From Catenuloplanes atrovinosus (GTDB taxonomy: Bacteria; Actinomycetota; Actinomycetes; Mycobacteriales; Micromonosporaceae), in the NCBI RefSeq assembly GCF_031458235.1, contig NZ_JAVDYB010000001.1, positions 6,142,501 to 6,206,500 on the forward strand: 64,000 bases of DNA, in the 5' to 3' direction. Positions 42,649 through 53,232 of this stretch are shown here, in pieces (the first letter of the stretch is position 1; every line of letters starts with the position of its first letter). The translations under genes and the position numbers were made by a program. The notes under the pieces are model-generated. The model saw only the letters and a program-made list of their open reading frames with translations. It searched no databases and was not told the DNA's origin.

Positions 42649-42779
42649 GCGAGCTCGCGGGCGAATCATCAGCTCAGCGCCGACCACACGGACACCGCAG
42701 CCTGAAGGGGCGGCCCGGCACGAGTGGGCTCGCGAGCGAATCATCAGCTCGGCGCGGCGTGGGGGGCGGTCCGGCATGA
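42645..42779 (+). CDS. 44-codon coupled reading frame made of a 75-bp repeat
   Basis: A short frame starting ATGA over the stop of the cyclase gene and ending TGA over the ATG of the glycosyltransferase gene, so it would be coupled on both sides. The product starts MSELAGESSAQRRP and repeats 25 codons later as SGLASESSARRG, because the DNA holds a 75-bp direct repeat. No homologous function is known to me. It could equally be a non-coding repeat that happens to preserve the frame. Confidence 0.4.
   Translation: MSELAGESSAQRRPHGHRSLKGRPGTSGLASESSARRGVGGGPA
42653..42755. repeat. 75-bp-spaced direct repeat between cyclase and glycosyltransferase genes
   Basis: GCTCGCG-GCGAATCATCAGCTC-GCGC occurs at 42653-42680 and 42728-42755, 26 of 28 bases identical. 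The spacing is 75 bases, a multiple of three. Confidence 0.75.
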
Positions 42780-44908
42780 GCTCCGGAGCCCTGGACGTGG
42801 TGGTCACCGGCGGCGGCACGCCCGCGGAGCTGAAGGCCACGCTGGAGGCGCTGCGGCCCGCGCTCGGCGTGCGCGACGAGGTGGTGTGCGCGGTGCCGCC
42901 CGGCCGCGCCGACCTGTCCCGGGTCGTCGCCGCGCTCCCCTGGGTGCGCGAGGTGCCCGGCGGCCGTGCCGAGGCGGTCGCCGCGACCGCGCACGACCTG
43001 CTGCTCCTGGTCGACGGCGACATGATGCTGCCCCGCCACTGGCTGGACGCGGTCCGCGAGGCGCTGGACGACGGCACCGTGGTCGCGGCCGGCCCGCGCT
43101 GCATCGGCTCGATCGGCCCGCAGCGCGCCGAACTGGACCCGCCCGCGGGCGTACGCGAGCTGCGCGACCTGGCCCGCGACTGGCGCGAGCGGCACCGCGG
43201 CCGGCGGTACGACGTGGACCGGCTCGGCCCGGTCTGCGTGGCGCTGCGCCGGTCGGCGCTGCTCGCGGCCGGCGGCCCCACCCCGGACCTGCCGTACGAG
43301 CGGCTGCGCGACCTCGGCCGGATCGTGCTGGTGGACGACGCGCTGGTCGCGCACGCCGGCTCGGCCGCGTGCGGGCTGCGGGTCGCCACGGAGTCGCCGC
43401 TGCTGCTCTCCGCCAGCATGATCGTCCGCGATGAGGCGCGCGGAATCGGCGCCGCCGTCGACGCGATCACGCCGTTCGTGGACGAGGTGGTCGTCTACGA
43501 CACCGGTTCGCTGGACGACACGGTCGCGGTGGCGCGCGCGCACGGCGCCCGCGTGATCGAGGGTTTCTGGGACGAGCACTTCGGCGACGCCCGCAACCGC
43601 GCGATCGCGCACTGCACCGGCCGCTGGGTGCTCTGGGTCGACGCCGACGAGATCGCGGTCGGCGACCCGGCCGTGCTGCGCCGGCGGCTGTCCGGCCCCG
43701 GCCCGGCCGCGTACCGGCTGCGGCAGGTCAACGAGTACGCCAACGGCACCCAGGTGGTGGTCTTCCCGCGCCTGTTCCAGCGCGACGCGGTGCGGCTGGC
43801 CGGCCGGCTGCACGAGCAGGTGGTGGACCGGATCACCGGCGGCCCGGCCGGCGGCCCGGAGATCGGCGACGTGGAGCTGCGGCACGCCGGCTACCAGTTC
43901 GCCACGTTCGTCACCAAGGACAAGGCCGAACGCAACCGCCGGCTGGCGCTGCGCGCGGTCGAGGACCGGGTGATGGCCGCGGACGCGCTGGTCAACCTGG
44001 CCCGCGCCGAGTACTCCGCCGGCAACCTGGAGGCGTCCGTCGACGCGGCCCGCCGCGGCCTGGACGCGGACGGGCGCCGCCCGGTCCGCATCAAGCTGCT
44101 GACCACGCTGATCCGCGCGAGCACCGCGCTCTCCCGGGTGGACGACGCGCTGCGCGCCCTGGACGAGCTGCGCACGCTCGCCTCCAAGCAGGTGACCGTC
44201 GACCACATGGAGCTGCTGGTCCGATACGCCGAGGGCGACGACGAACGGGTGGTCGCGCTGGCCCGGGCCGTCCCCGAGCTGGCCGAGGACGACGGCGCCG
44301 TGCTGGTCGCGCGCAGTCAGCTCGCGTCGTACGAGATCCACAGCCTGATCCGCCTGGGGCGCACCGCCGAGGCCGCGGACCGGCTGCGCTCGGAACTGCG
44401 GGCCGGCCGCATCCCGATGCCGGTGGTCGGCATGGCCGACACCATGCGCCAGGCCGGCTCCGACGCCGCCGAGCTCGCCGCGCACGTGCCGCCGTCCGGC
44501 CTGCGCGCGATGATCCACGAGATGGGCCAGGCCCCGGTCTCCATCGCCGAACCCCTGGCCGACGGCCTGTGGCACCGCTTCCCCGACGACCGGACCGTAC
44601 TCGCGTTCGCCGCCTGGCTCGGCCCGCGCATGCCGGTGCTGCGCGCCCTGGAGTGGTCGTCCCGCCTCCGCCGCGCGGGTCACGACGCGCAGTGCCCGCT
44701 GCTCGGTGTGGCCCGCAACCCGGACCGTACCGCCCGCGACCGCTCCCTGGCCGCGGCCGTCGCCTTCGAGACCTTCCACGACCCCGGCGCGATGCCCCTG
44801 CTCTCCACAGCCCTCGACGAGATCCCACCCGACGAGGAAACCGCCGTCCTGGACGAACTCCGCCTGATCGCCCCCGGCATCGCCGCCGCCGTCGAGCCCG
44901 CCACCTGA
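42776..44908 (+). CDS. two-domain GT2 glycosyltransferase with helical repeat tail
   Basis: A 710-residue protein. A first GT-A-like domain (1-200) has a DxD-like LLLVDGDMMLPRHWLDAV. A second, more canonical GT2 domain (about 215-400) has SASMIVRDEARGIGAAVDAI, YDTGSLDDT, WDEHFGDARNRAI and WVLWVDADE, the SunS/WaaE-like pattern. The rest (about 400-710) is helical with TPR-like repeats (ALVNLARAEYSAGNLEASVD, AARRGLDADGR). It probably transfers sugar to a peptide, protein or lipid acceptor. The ATG at 42776 was chosen because the second repeat copy and coupled short frame lie upstream. Confidence 0.85.
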   Translation: MSSGALDVVVTGGGTPAELKATLEALRPALGVRDEVVCAVPPGRADLSRVVAALPWVREVPGGRAEAVAATAHDLLLLVDGDMMLPRHWLDAVREALDDGTVVAAGPRCIGSIGPQRAELDPPAGVRELRDLARDWRERHRGRRYDVDRLGPVCVALRRSALLAAGGPTPDLPYERLRDLGRIVLVDDALVAHAGSAACGLRVATESPLLLSASMIVRDEARGIGAAVDAITPFVDEVVVYDTGSLDDTVAVARAHGARVIEGFWDEHFGDARNRAIAHCTGRWVLWVDADEIAVGDPAVLRRRLSGPGPAAYRLRQVNEYANGTQVVVFPRLFQRDAVRLAGRLHEQVVDRITGGPAGGPEIGDVELRHAGYQFATFVTKDKAERNRRLALRAVEDRVMAADALVNLARAEYSAGNLEASVDAARRGLDADGRRPVRIKLLTTLIRASTALSRVDDALRALDELRTLASKQVTVDHMELLVRYAEGDDERVVALARAVPELAEDDGAVLVARSQLASYEIHSLIRLGRTAEAADRLRSELRAGRIPMPVVGMADTMRQAGSDAAELAAHVPPSGLRAMIHEMGQAPVSIAEPLADGLWHRFPDDRTVLAFAAWLGPRMPVLRALEWSSRLRRAGHDAQCPLLGVARNPDRTARDRSLAAAVAFETFHDPGAMPLLSTALDEIPPDEETAVLDELRLIAPGIAAAVEPAT

Positions 44909-44918
44909 CCCCACCGCG

Positions 44919-45004
44919 CGCCAGCCCTCGTCGTCGATCTAGGGCGGAATCCAGCGCTTCGATCTCCGTTCACGCGAATCCGCCCTAGATCGACGAAGGC
45001 TGGC
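44919..45004. terminator. long inverted repeat / bidirectional terminator
   Basis: An 18-bp perfect stem, 44931-44948 against 44979-44996 (TCGTCGATCTAGGGCGGA and its complement). It is extended outward by CGCCAGCC / GGCTGGCG with a small bulge. The loop is 30 bases. It lies between convergent genes. The size exceeds a usual terminator and may be a small palindromic element. Confidence 0.6.
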
Positions 45005-45066
45005 GGGCCGGAGGCGGGCCGGAACGGGACCGCGCCGGAAGCGGGGAGGCGGTCGCTGGGCGTCCC

Positions 45067-45546
45067 CTAGTGCGGCTGGTGGACGGCGGGGTAGCGGAGG
45101 AAGGCGGCGTAGTCGAGTTCGCCGATCAGGTCCGCGAGTGGGCCGGGGCCGGTGCGGCGCTGGCGGGGGATGAGACGGGGGTGTGGGATGAAGGAGACGG
45201 CGAGTACCGCGGGGTCGTGGGTGTGGGCGGCGCGGCTGGTGGCGGGGGCGGTGAAGCCGGCGCAGGAGTAGAGGATGCCGCGGTCGGCGCCGATGTCCTC
45301 CAGTTTGGCCACGAAGTGGTCTACGGAGGCGATGCCGACCGGGCGGTTTTGCTGGCGGCATTCGACCGCGACGGTGACCGGCAGGCCCGCCACCGCGCCG
45401 TAGATCATCACCTGGACGTGCCGGGGTGATCCGCTGAGCCGGCCCGCGTGGCGCCGGTTGTAGACGACCTGGGCGTAGTCGAACGCGGCGAGCAGCCGGG
45501 TCAGCGATTGCTGGTAGCGCTGGAGCTGACTGTCGGTGGGAGACAT
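45067..45546 (-). CDS. Mrr-like protein, paralogue 1
   Basis: A 159-residue protein of the family also at 45628, 46217 and 27145. Shared order: RYQQSLTRLLAAFD, YNRRHAGRLSG, VTVAVECRQQNRP, VDHFVAKLEDIGADRGILYS then CAGFTAPATSRAA, and a C-terminal LDYAAFLRYP. The core resembles the Mrr restriction-endonuclease domain, but the strand that should hold E-x-K reads Glu-Cys-Arg. ATG start at 45546. Not annotatable beyond a nuclease-like fold. Confidence 0.7.
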   Translation of the reverse strand: MSPTDSQLQRYQQSLTRLLAAFDYAQVVYNRRHAGRLSGSPRHVQVMIYGAVAGLPVTVAVECRQQNRPVGIASVDHFVAKLEDIGADRGILYSCAGFTAPATSRAAHTHDPAVLAVSFIPHPRLIPRQRRTGPGPLADLIGELDYAAFLRYPAVHQPH

Positions 45547-45627
45547 CCGCCGACGCTACGAACGAGGGTCGGGCCGGTGTCGCCCTGGTTGTCCGTTGGT
45601 CGTTCGATCGTGCCCGGTTACTACCCG

Positions 45628-46134
45628 TCAGGGGGTCCAGAGGTCGGCGGTGCCGCCGAGGCGCAGGAAGATCGCGAAGTCGGCCTGGTCGACCTCGGTG
45701 GAGTCGTGCGGCGGGAGCGCGTCGCGGATCAGGCGGCCGTCGCCGAGCGTGATGGCCATGACCGGTGGGGTCTGCGCGTGGGCGGCGCGGGCGCGGGCCC
45801 GGTCGGTGAAGCCGGTGCACGAGTAGATGACGCCGCGGTCGGCGCCGATGTCGAGCAGCTTGCCGATGAAGCGGTCGACGGCGCCGACGTCGGCCGGGCG
45901 GCGCCGGCGCTGTACGCATTCGACGGCCGCGGTGACGTGGACGCCCAGGACGGCGCCGCGGACGAGGACGTCGACGCGGCGCATCGACCGGCTGAGGCGT
46001 CCCTCGACGCGACGGTTGTAGCCGACCTCGACGGGTGGCTCGAAGCCGCCGAGCAGCCGGCCGATCGAGGCGTCGAAGAGCGTGAGGTGGTGGAGCTGGG
46101 GATCCGGCGGCGGTTCCGCTTCCGCTGGGTACAC
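45628..46134 (-). CDS. Mrr-like protein, paralogue 2
   Basis: A 168-residue member of the same family: LTLFDASIGRLLGGFEPP, YNRRVEGRLSRSMRRVDVLV, VTAAVECVQRRRRPADVGAV, DRFIGKLLDIGADRGVIYSC, GFTDRARARAA, and an end DQADFAIFLRLGG. It has Asp in VDVLVRG at the place of the first Mrr acidic residue and Glu-Cys-Val where E-x-K is expected. The start was placed at the GTG at 46134 to match sister lengths; the TTG at 46176 is less likely. It is 81 bases upstream of paralogue 1. Confidence 0.65.
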   Translation of the reverse strand: MYPAEAEPPPDPQLHHLTLFDASIGRLLGGFEPPVEVGYNRRVEGRLSRSMRRVDVLVRGAVLGVHVTAAVECVQRRRRPADVGAVDRFIGKLLDIGADRGVIYSCTGFTDRARARAAHAQTPPVMAITLGDGRLIRDALPPHDSTEVDQADFAIFLRLGGTADLWTP

Positions 46135-46216
46135 AACTTTGAGCGTAGAACGAGGCGGTGCCGGACCATCGCCCAAATTGTGCGTCTTTGTTGTTAAATC
46201 TGGAGAAAGGTACCGG

Positions 46217-46711
46217 TCAGCCGCACGGCCAGAGGAACAGCGCGAAGTCCGCCTCCGTGATCTCGTCCACCCCGCACGGCGGCAACGGCACGCCGGCGCC
46301 GGACCGCCGCTGCCGCGGGAGGCGCACGCCGCCGCCCAGCGACACCGCCATCACGGCCGGGTGGCGCGCCGCCGCGGCCCGGGCGCGGGCGCACCGGGTG
46401 AACCCGGACCGGGAGTAGAGCACGCCGCGGTCCGCGTCCACGTCGAGCAGCTTGCCGATGAACCGCTCCACCACGCCCACGTCCGCGGCGCGACGGCTGT
46501 GCCGGCACTCCACCGCGACCGTGACGCCGGTGCCGAACACGCGCCCGCGCACCAGCAGGTCCACCCGGCGGGTCGCGCCGCTGAGCAGTCCCGGCACCCG
46601 TCCGTCGACCGCCACCTCGGCGTTGCCGTCGAGGCTGGACAGCAGCCGCGTGATCGACAGCTGATAGCGCTGAAGCGGCGAAACACATGGAAACAGGTCG
46701 AAGACGGTCAC
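46217..46711 (-). CDS. Mrr-like protein, paralogue 3
   Basis: A 164-residue member: LQRYQLSITRLLSSLDGNAE, GLLSGATRRVDLLVRGRVFG, VTVAVECRHSRRAADVGVVE, RFIGKLLDVDADRGVLYSRS, GFTRCARARAAA. Asp of VDLLVRG and Glu-Cys-Arg mark the nuclease-like core. GTG start at 46711 without a strong ribosome site. It is the first of three tandem copies, all leftward, spaced 80-85 bases apart. Confidence 0.65.
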   Translation of the reverse strand: MTVFDLFPCVSPLQRYQLSITRLLSSLDGNAEVAVDGRVPGLLSGATRRVDLLVRGRVFGTGVTVAVECRHSRRAADVGVVERFIGKLLDVDADRGVLYSRSGFTRCARARAAAARHPAVMAVSLGGGVRLPRQRRSGAGVPLPPCGVDEITEADFALFLWPCG

Positions 46712-46793
46712 CCAGCGAAGTTAAGAGCGGGCGGTGGGTGAATGTCGCCCACCGTGTGCGATGCCGCCCGGACGGCGTAGACCGCGGCGGCGC

Positions 46794-47618
46794 TCAGAGC
46801 GGGGCGAAGAACGGCGAGTTCAGGCCGGGGTGGCGGCCCTGGAGGCGGTCGTAGGCGCGGACCAGGTCGTCGCGGCTCAGCCACACCGGCGGCGCGATCT
46901 CCAGGCGCTTCAGCCGCTCCCCCACCGCCAGCGCGGCCAGGTCCTCCGCCAGCCGGTCCAGCGCGATCCCGCAGTCGAAGCCGTGCGTCACCAGGCGGAC
47001 GCGTTCGAGCAGGTGGCGGCCCTCCGGCAGCTCGACCCAGGCCCAGCCCTCGGCGCCGTCCGGCGTGCTCACGTGCAGCCCGCGGATGATCGGGTCGGCC
47101 AGGTCCCGCCCGACGTACGCGTCGACCGCCGCCGCGCGGGCCAGCGTGCTCAGGTCGTTGACGAAGCCGTCCCGCCCGTCCGGCAGCCGCCCGACGATGT
47201 CCCGGAAGCCGGGGCCCTCGCCGTCGCCCGCGGTGGCGTCGCGGAACGCGCGCGCGTCGATCAGGTACTCGACCGTGCGGCGGGCCTGGGTCGTACCGCC
47301 GATGATCGGCGAGACGATGCGCAGCCACTCCAGCCCGACCGCGCCGCAGACGGTGGCCAGCATCCGGTCGAGCCGCTCGTCCTCCGCGGCCGGGTCGGCG
47401 AACTCGACCGCGAAGACCGGCAGCCGGGTGGCGGGGTCCAGGGCGACGAAGTCACAGCGGGTACGCAACGCGGTGTTCCACTGGTTCGGGCTGACGCCCT
47501 CGGGCCGGCGGGCGACCAGTTGGCTGAGCCGTTGGTCAGGCTGGACGACCCAGCGGCCGCGCGCGAAGAGCCGCTCCTCCGCGGTGGCGACCGGGCGCAG
47601 CGGTGACGGGATGCTCAT
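46794..47618 (-). CDS. DUF2726-like nuclease-fold protein
   Basis: A 274-residue protein. The stretch CDFVALDPATRLPVFAVEFA followed by DPAAEDERLDRMLATVCGAV GLEWLRI has the order of DUF2726-type PD-(D/E)XK domains: Asp on one strand, Val-Glu-Phe on the next, then a helix and a Leu-Arg-Ile strand. The rest (VEYLIDARAFRD, GFVNDLSTLARAAAVDAYVG) is not recognised. The ATG at 47618 (MSIPSPLRPVATAEE) was chosen over 47756, which runs into the lon promoter. It is divergent from lon and heads the run of Mrr-like genes. Confidence 0.6.
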   Translation of the reverse strand: MSIPSPLRPVATAEERLFARGRWVVQPDQRLSQLVARRPEGVSPNQWNTALRTRCDFVALDPATRLPVFAVEFADPAAEDERLDRMLATVCGAVGLEWLRIVSPIIGGTTQARRTVEYLIDARAFRDATAGDGEGPGFRDIVGRLPDGRDGFVNDLSTLARAAAVDAYVGRDLADPIIRGLHVSTPDGAEGWAWVELPEGRHLLERVRLVTHGFDCGIALDRLAEDLAALAVGERLKRLEIAPPVWLSRDDLVRAYDRLQGRHPGLNSPFFAPL

Positions 47619-47711
47619 GACCCACCACTGTAGGGACCCGGACCGGCGGCGAGGGCTCCGGCGCGGGTCGTGTCGCGCGTCACGCGCGGGAAGACGGACA
47701 CGGTGGGCGAG

Positions 47712-47732
47712 GTTGAGTCGGTCAGGCTCAAG
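47712..47732. promoter_or_regulatory. HAIR element (HspR binding site) upstream of lon
   Basis: GTTGAGT-N7-GCTCAAG, 12 of 14 fixed positions of the HspR consensus CTTGAGT-N7-ACTCAAG, 14 bases before the lon ATG. HspR is known to repress lon in Streptomyces. Confidence 0.8.
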
Positions 47733-47746
47733 AATTGAGGTGTCCG

Positions 47747-50035
<2,289 letters not shown>

Positions 50036-50043
50036 GGGAATCC

Positions 50044-50081
50044 GAGCGGCCCGGGTGCTTTCCCACGCACCCGGGCCGCTC
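50044..50081 (+). terminator. lon terminator
   Basis: A 15-bp perfect stem GAGCGGCCCGGGTGC / GCACCCGGGCCGCTC with an 8-base loop, 8 bases after the lon stop. Confidence 0.85.
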
Positions 50082-50158
50082 CGCGTCCGCACCCGTTCCG
50101 CAACCGGCGACCCTTCTGATTCTCGGCAGCAACCCGCCGACAACCTTGGGACGACCGC

Positions 50159-50986
50159 ATGCAGAACCTCCGCCGCCGGATGATGACCCCGCTTCTGGCC
50201 GCCACCGTCGCCACCACTCCCCTGCTCGGCCTCGCCGCGCCGGCGTCCGCCTCGGACAGCGCGCCGGCGATCCCGTTCGGGCGGGAGTACGTCGCGCAGG
50301 AGGAGGAGCCGTGGACGTGGAACCCGGCGAGCATCAGCGTGACGTCCACGAAGATCACCAAGAAGGCGTTCACGCTGAGGTCCTCGGCCGGGTGCGCGAA
50401 CCGCGCGCACATCACCGCCGCGCTGAGCGGCCCGATCCCGACCGAGAACGTGTGGGCCTCGGGGGTCGGCGTGGACATCTGGCACGGCGGCGAGCTCTAC
50501 GACTACACGCTGCTGACGAACACGCGCGGCAACATCTGGGAGGGCGACCTCGTGGTGTGCGGCAAGGACCCGGCCGGCGCGTACCGGACCGAGCTGTACG
50601 CCGCGTACATCACGGGCACCGGCCTGGACGACCCGAACGCCGCGCTCTACCGCACCAATGTGGTCACCGGCGGGTACACGGTCAAGCGCCCGGCGTCCGT
50701 GACGCTCAACGCCGCGCCGGAGCCGGTGCGGAAGGGCGCGAAGATCACCATCAAGGGCACCGTGACCACGGACGGCCGCACGGCGGGCAACACGAAGGTG
50801 CAGATCTGGTTCAAGGCCGACGGCGCCGCGGACTACACGCTGCGCACCACCGTGACCACGGACGCGAAGGGCGCGTACCGCAAGACCGTGAAGGCCACCA
50901 CGTCCGGCACCTGGAAGGTGGTCGTGCCCGGGACCGGCACGCGGAACGAAGTCGCGGCCTACGACGCCGTGAAGGTCAAGAAGTAA
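50159..50986 (+). CDS. secreted protein with C-terminal Ig-like domain
   Basis: A 275-residue exported protein of unknown function. The signal peptide MQNLRRRMMTPLLAATVATT to APASAS ends near residue 32. The middle domain (about 45-180) has two cysteines that could pair (SSAGCANRAH, VVCGKDPAG). The last 90 residues are Ig-like (ASVTLNAAPEPVRKGAKITI, GTVTTDGRTAGNTKVQIWFK), typical of actinobacterial cell-surface or secreted proteins. It starts with ATG 78 bases after the lon terminator. Confidence 0.75.
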   Translation: MQNLRRRMMTPLLAATVATTPLLGLAAPASASDSAPAIPFGREYVAQEEEPWTWNPASISVTSTKITKKAFTLRSSAGCANRAHITAALSGPIPTENVWASGVGVDIWHGGELYDYTLLTNTRGNIWEGDLVVCGKDPAGAYRTELYAAYITGTGLDDPNAALYRTNVVTGGYTVKRPASVTLNAAPEPVRKGAKITIKGTVTTDGRTAGNTKVQIWFKADGAADYTLRTTVTTDAKGAYRKTVKATTSGTWKVVVPGTGTRNEVAAYDAVKVKK

Positions 50987-51001
50987 ATACCATCATCAGG
51001 C

Positions 51002-51865
51002 ATGGGCATGGTTCACACCGTCGGGCTGGTACTGCATCCGCAACGGGACTCGAAGGTCGCCATCGACACGATCGTCGAGTGGGCACGCAGCCGCGGCGTG
51101 ACCGTGCTCGGCCTGCCGGACGAGATCGCGCGGATCGACTGCAGCGCGGTCCCGGTCGGTGAGGTGGAGCTGCTGGACCGCGCCGACCTGCTGGTCAGCC
51201 TGGGCGGCGACGGCACGATGCTGCGCAGCATGCGGCTGTCGGCCGGCCGGACCACGCCGGTGCTCGGCGTGAACCTGGGCCGGCTCGGCTTCCTGGCCGA
51301 GATCGACGTGGACGACCTGCCGGAGACGCTGTCGCTGATCGACGGGCACGAGTTCACGGTGGAGTCGCGGATGGCGATCGCCACCAAGCTGCCGGACGGC
51401 TCCGAGGTCACCGCGTTCAACGACATCGCGATGGCCCGTGTCCCCGGCGAGGGCATGGCCGCCGTGGCGATCTCCGTGCAGGGCGCGCCGTTCGTGCGGT
51501 ACGCCGCGGACGCGGTGATCGTGGCCACGTCGACCGGCTCCACGGCGTACAGCTTCGCGGCCGGCGGCCCGATCGTGTCCCCCACCGTGGAGGGCTTCCT
51601 GGTCGTGCCGTCGTCCGCGCACTCCAGCTTCAACCGCGCGCTGGTGCTGTCCGCGGACGAGGAGGTCGTGCTGGACCTGCTGCCGAGCAGCGGCGAGCTG
51701 GCGCTGGAGGTGGACGGCATCGTGTCCGGGCGGCTGCGCCCGGGCGACCAGATCTGTGTGCGGGCGCACCGCGCCGCCGCGAACGTGATCCGGCTGGGCC
51801 GGACCACGTTCTACGAGCGGGCCCGCCGCAAGCTGCGGGTGAACGGCTCGGCCGAGGTCGACTAG
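51002..51865 (+). CDS. nadK: NAD kinase
   Basis: A 287-residue kinase that makes NADP+ from NAD+. Motifs: VSLGGDGTMLRS (GGDGT 68-72), NLGRLGFLAE, and ATSTGSTAYSFAAGGPIVSP, the substrate-binding stretch. It is full length. A second ATG at 51008 is equally possible as a start. It lies 16 bases after the secreted-protein gene and overlaps the nitrate transporter stop by 4 bases on the opposite strand. Actinobacteria often have two NAD kinases; this is not in the usual recN context, so it may be the secondary copy. Confidence 0.93.
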   Translation: MGMVHTVGLVLHPQRDSKVAIDTIVEWARSRGVTVLGLPDEIARIDCSAVPVGEVELLDRADLLVSLGGDGTMLRSMRLSAGRTTPVLGVNLGRLGFLAEIDVDDLPETLSLIDGHEFTVESRMAIATKLPDGSEVTAFNDIAMARVPGEGMAAVAISVQGAPFVRYAADAVIVATSTGSTAYSFAAGGPIVSPTVEGFLVVPSSAHSSFNRALVLSADEEVVLDLLPSSGELALEVDGIVSGRLRPGDQICVRAHRAAANVIRLGRTTFYERARRKLRVNGSAEVD

Positions 51866-53232
51866 ACGCCCGCGAGCCGGCCCGGGGACGGGCGCAGGTA
51901 GACGAACCAGGTGACCACCAGGCAGAGCGCGTAGTAGGCGATGAACGCCACGTACGCCGCCTCGGCTGAGCCGGTGCTCAGGAACGACTGGCGGAACGCG
52001 ACGTTGACCAGCACGCCGCCGAACGCGCCGACCGCGCCCGCGATGCCGATCAGCGCGCCGGAGAGCCGGCGCGCCCTCGCCTCGGCCAGTTCCGGCGGCA
52101 GGTCGCTGAAGAGGCTCTTCGCCTTGAAGATCGCCGGGATCATCTTGTACGTGGACCCGTTGCCCACCCCGGAGAAGACGAACAGCAGCACGAAGCCGAC
52201 CAGGTAGAGCGGCAGTGAACGGGCGGACGAGGCGTACAGCACCACGGCCGCGCCCGCGCCCATCGCGCCGAAGTTGACCAGCGTGACGAACGCGCCGCCG
52301 AACCGGTCCGCGAGCGCGCCGCCGACCGGCCGGATCAGCGAGCCGAGCAGCGGGCCGAGGAAGGTCAGGTACGCGGCCTCGACCGGCGTGCTGAACGAGT
52401 CCTTGAACTGCACCTGCAGCACCTGGCCGAAGGCGAAGCCGAAGCCGATGAACGACCCGAACGTGCCGATGTAGAGCAGCGACATGATCCAGGTGTGCGG
52501 GTCCCGGCTGACCTCGCGCAGCGCGCCCCGCTCGTTCGACGCCTGGGTCAGGTTGTCCATGTACAGCGCGGACGCGACCGCGGCGATCACGATCAGCGGG
52601 ATGTAGATGCCGGCGATCAGCCCGGGCCGGCCCGCGCCGACCGTGGCCAGCACCGCCAGGCCGACGACCTGGACCACGGCCACGCCGAGGTTGCCGCCGC
52701 CCGCGTTCAGGCCGAGCGCCCAGCCCTTGAGCCGCTGCGGGTAGAACGCGTTGATGTTCGCCATCGAGGACGCGAAGTTGCCGCCGCCGACGCCGGCCAC
52801 GCACGCGATGATCAGCAGCGTGCCGTAGGAGACGCCCGGCTGGATCAGGAACGCGGCCAGCCCGGCCGGGATCAGCAGCAGCAGCGCGCTGATGATGGTC
52901 CAGTTCCGCCCGCCGAACGTGGCGACCGCGAACGTGTACGGCAGCCGGACGATCGCGCCGAGCGCGGCCGGGGCCGCGGTGAGCAGGAACTTCTGGGCCG
53001 GGTCGATGCCGTAGGCGGGCCCGAGGAAGAGCACCAGCACGGACCAGAGCGTCCAGACGGAGAAGCCGATGTGCTCGGAGAAGATCGAGAAGATCAGGTT
53101 CCGGCGGGCGATCCGAGCGCCGCCGTTCGCCCAGAACTCCGGGTCCTCCGGCCGCCAGTCGTCGATCCAGCGTCCGTGCCGCCGCGCCGCTGCGGCAATC
53201 GTGTCGGTGGGGGCGAGCGTCGCTGTGCTCAT
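51862..53232 (-). CDS. nitrate/nitrite transporter (NarK/NasA-type MFS)
   Basis: A 456-residue MFS transporter of the nitrate-nitrite porter family. The nitrate signature is clear: GGGNFASSMANINAFYPQRL and KGWALGLNAGGGNLGVAVVQ; a second copy appears as FSGVGNGSTYKMIPAIF. Twelve hydrophobic segments. The ATG at 53232 (MSTATLAPTDT) was selected. It is divergent from the nitrate reductase operon, so it supplies nitrate for assimilation. Confidence 0.93.
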   Translation of the reverse strand: MSTATLAPTDTIAAAARRHGRWIDDWRPEDPEFWANGGARIARRNLIFSIFSEHIGFSVWTLWSVLVLFLGPAYGIDPAQKFLLTAAPAALGAIVRLPYTFAVATFGGRNWTIISALLLLIPAGLAAFLIQPGVSYGTLLIIACVAGVGGGNFASSMANINAFYPQRLKGWALGLNAGGGNLGVAVVQVVGLAVLATVGAGRPGLIAGIYIPLIVIAAVASALYMDNLTQASNERGALREVSRDPHTWIMSLLYIGTFGSFIGFGFAFGQVLQVQFKDSFSTPVEAAYLTFLGPLLGSLIRPVGGALADRFGGAFVTLVNFGAMGAGAAVVLYASSARSLPLYLVGFVLLFVFSGVGNGSTYKMIPAIFKAKSLFSDLPPELAEARARRLSGALIGIAGAVGAFGGVLVNVAFRQSFLSTGSAEAAYVAFIAYYALCLVVTWFVYLRPSPGRLAGV

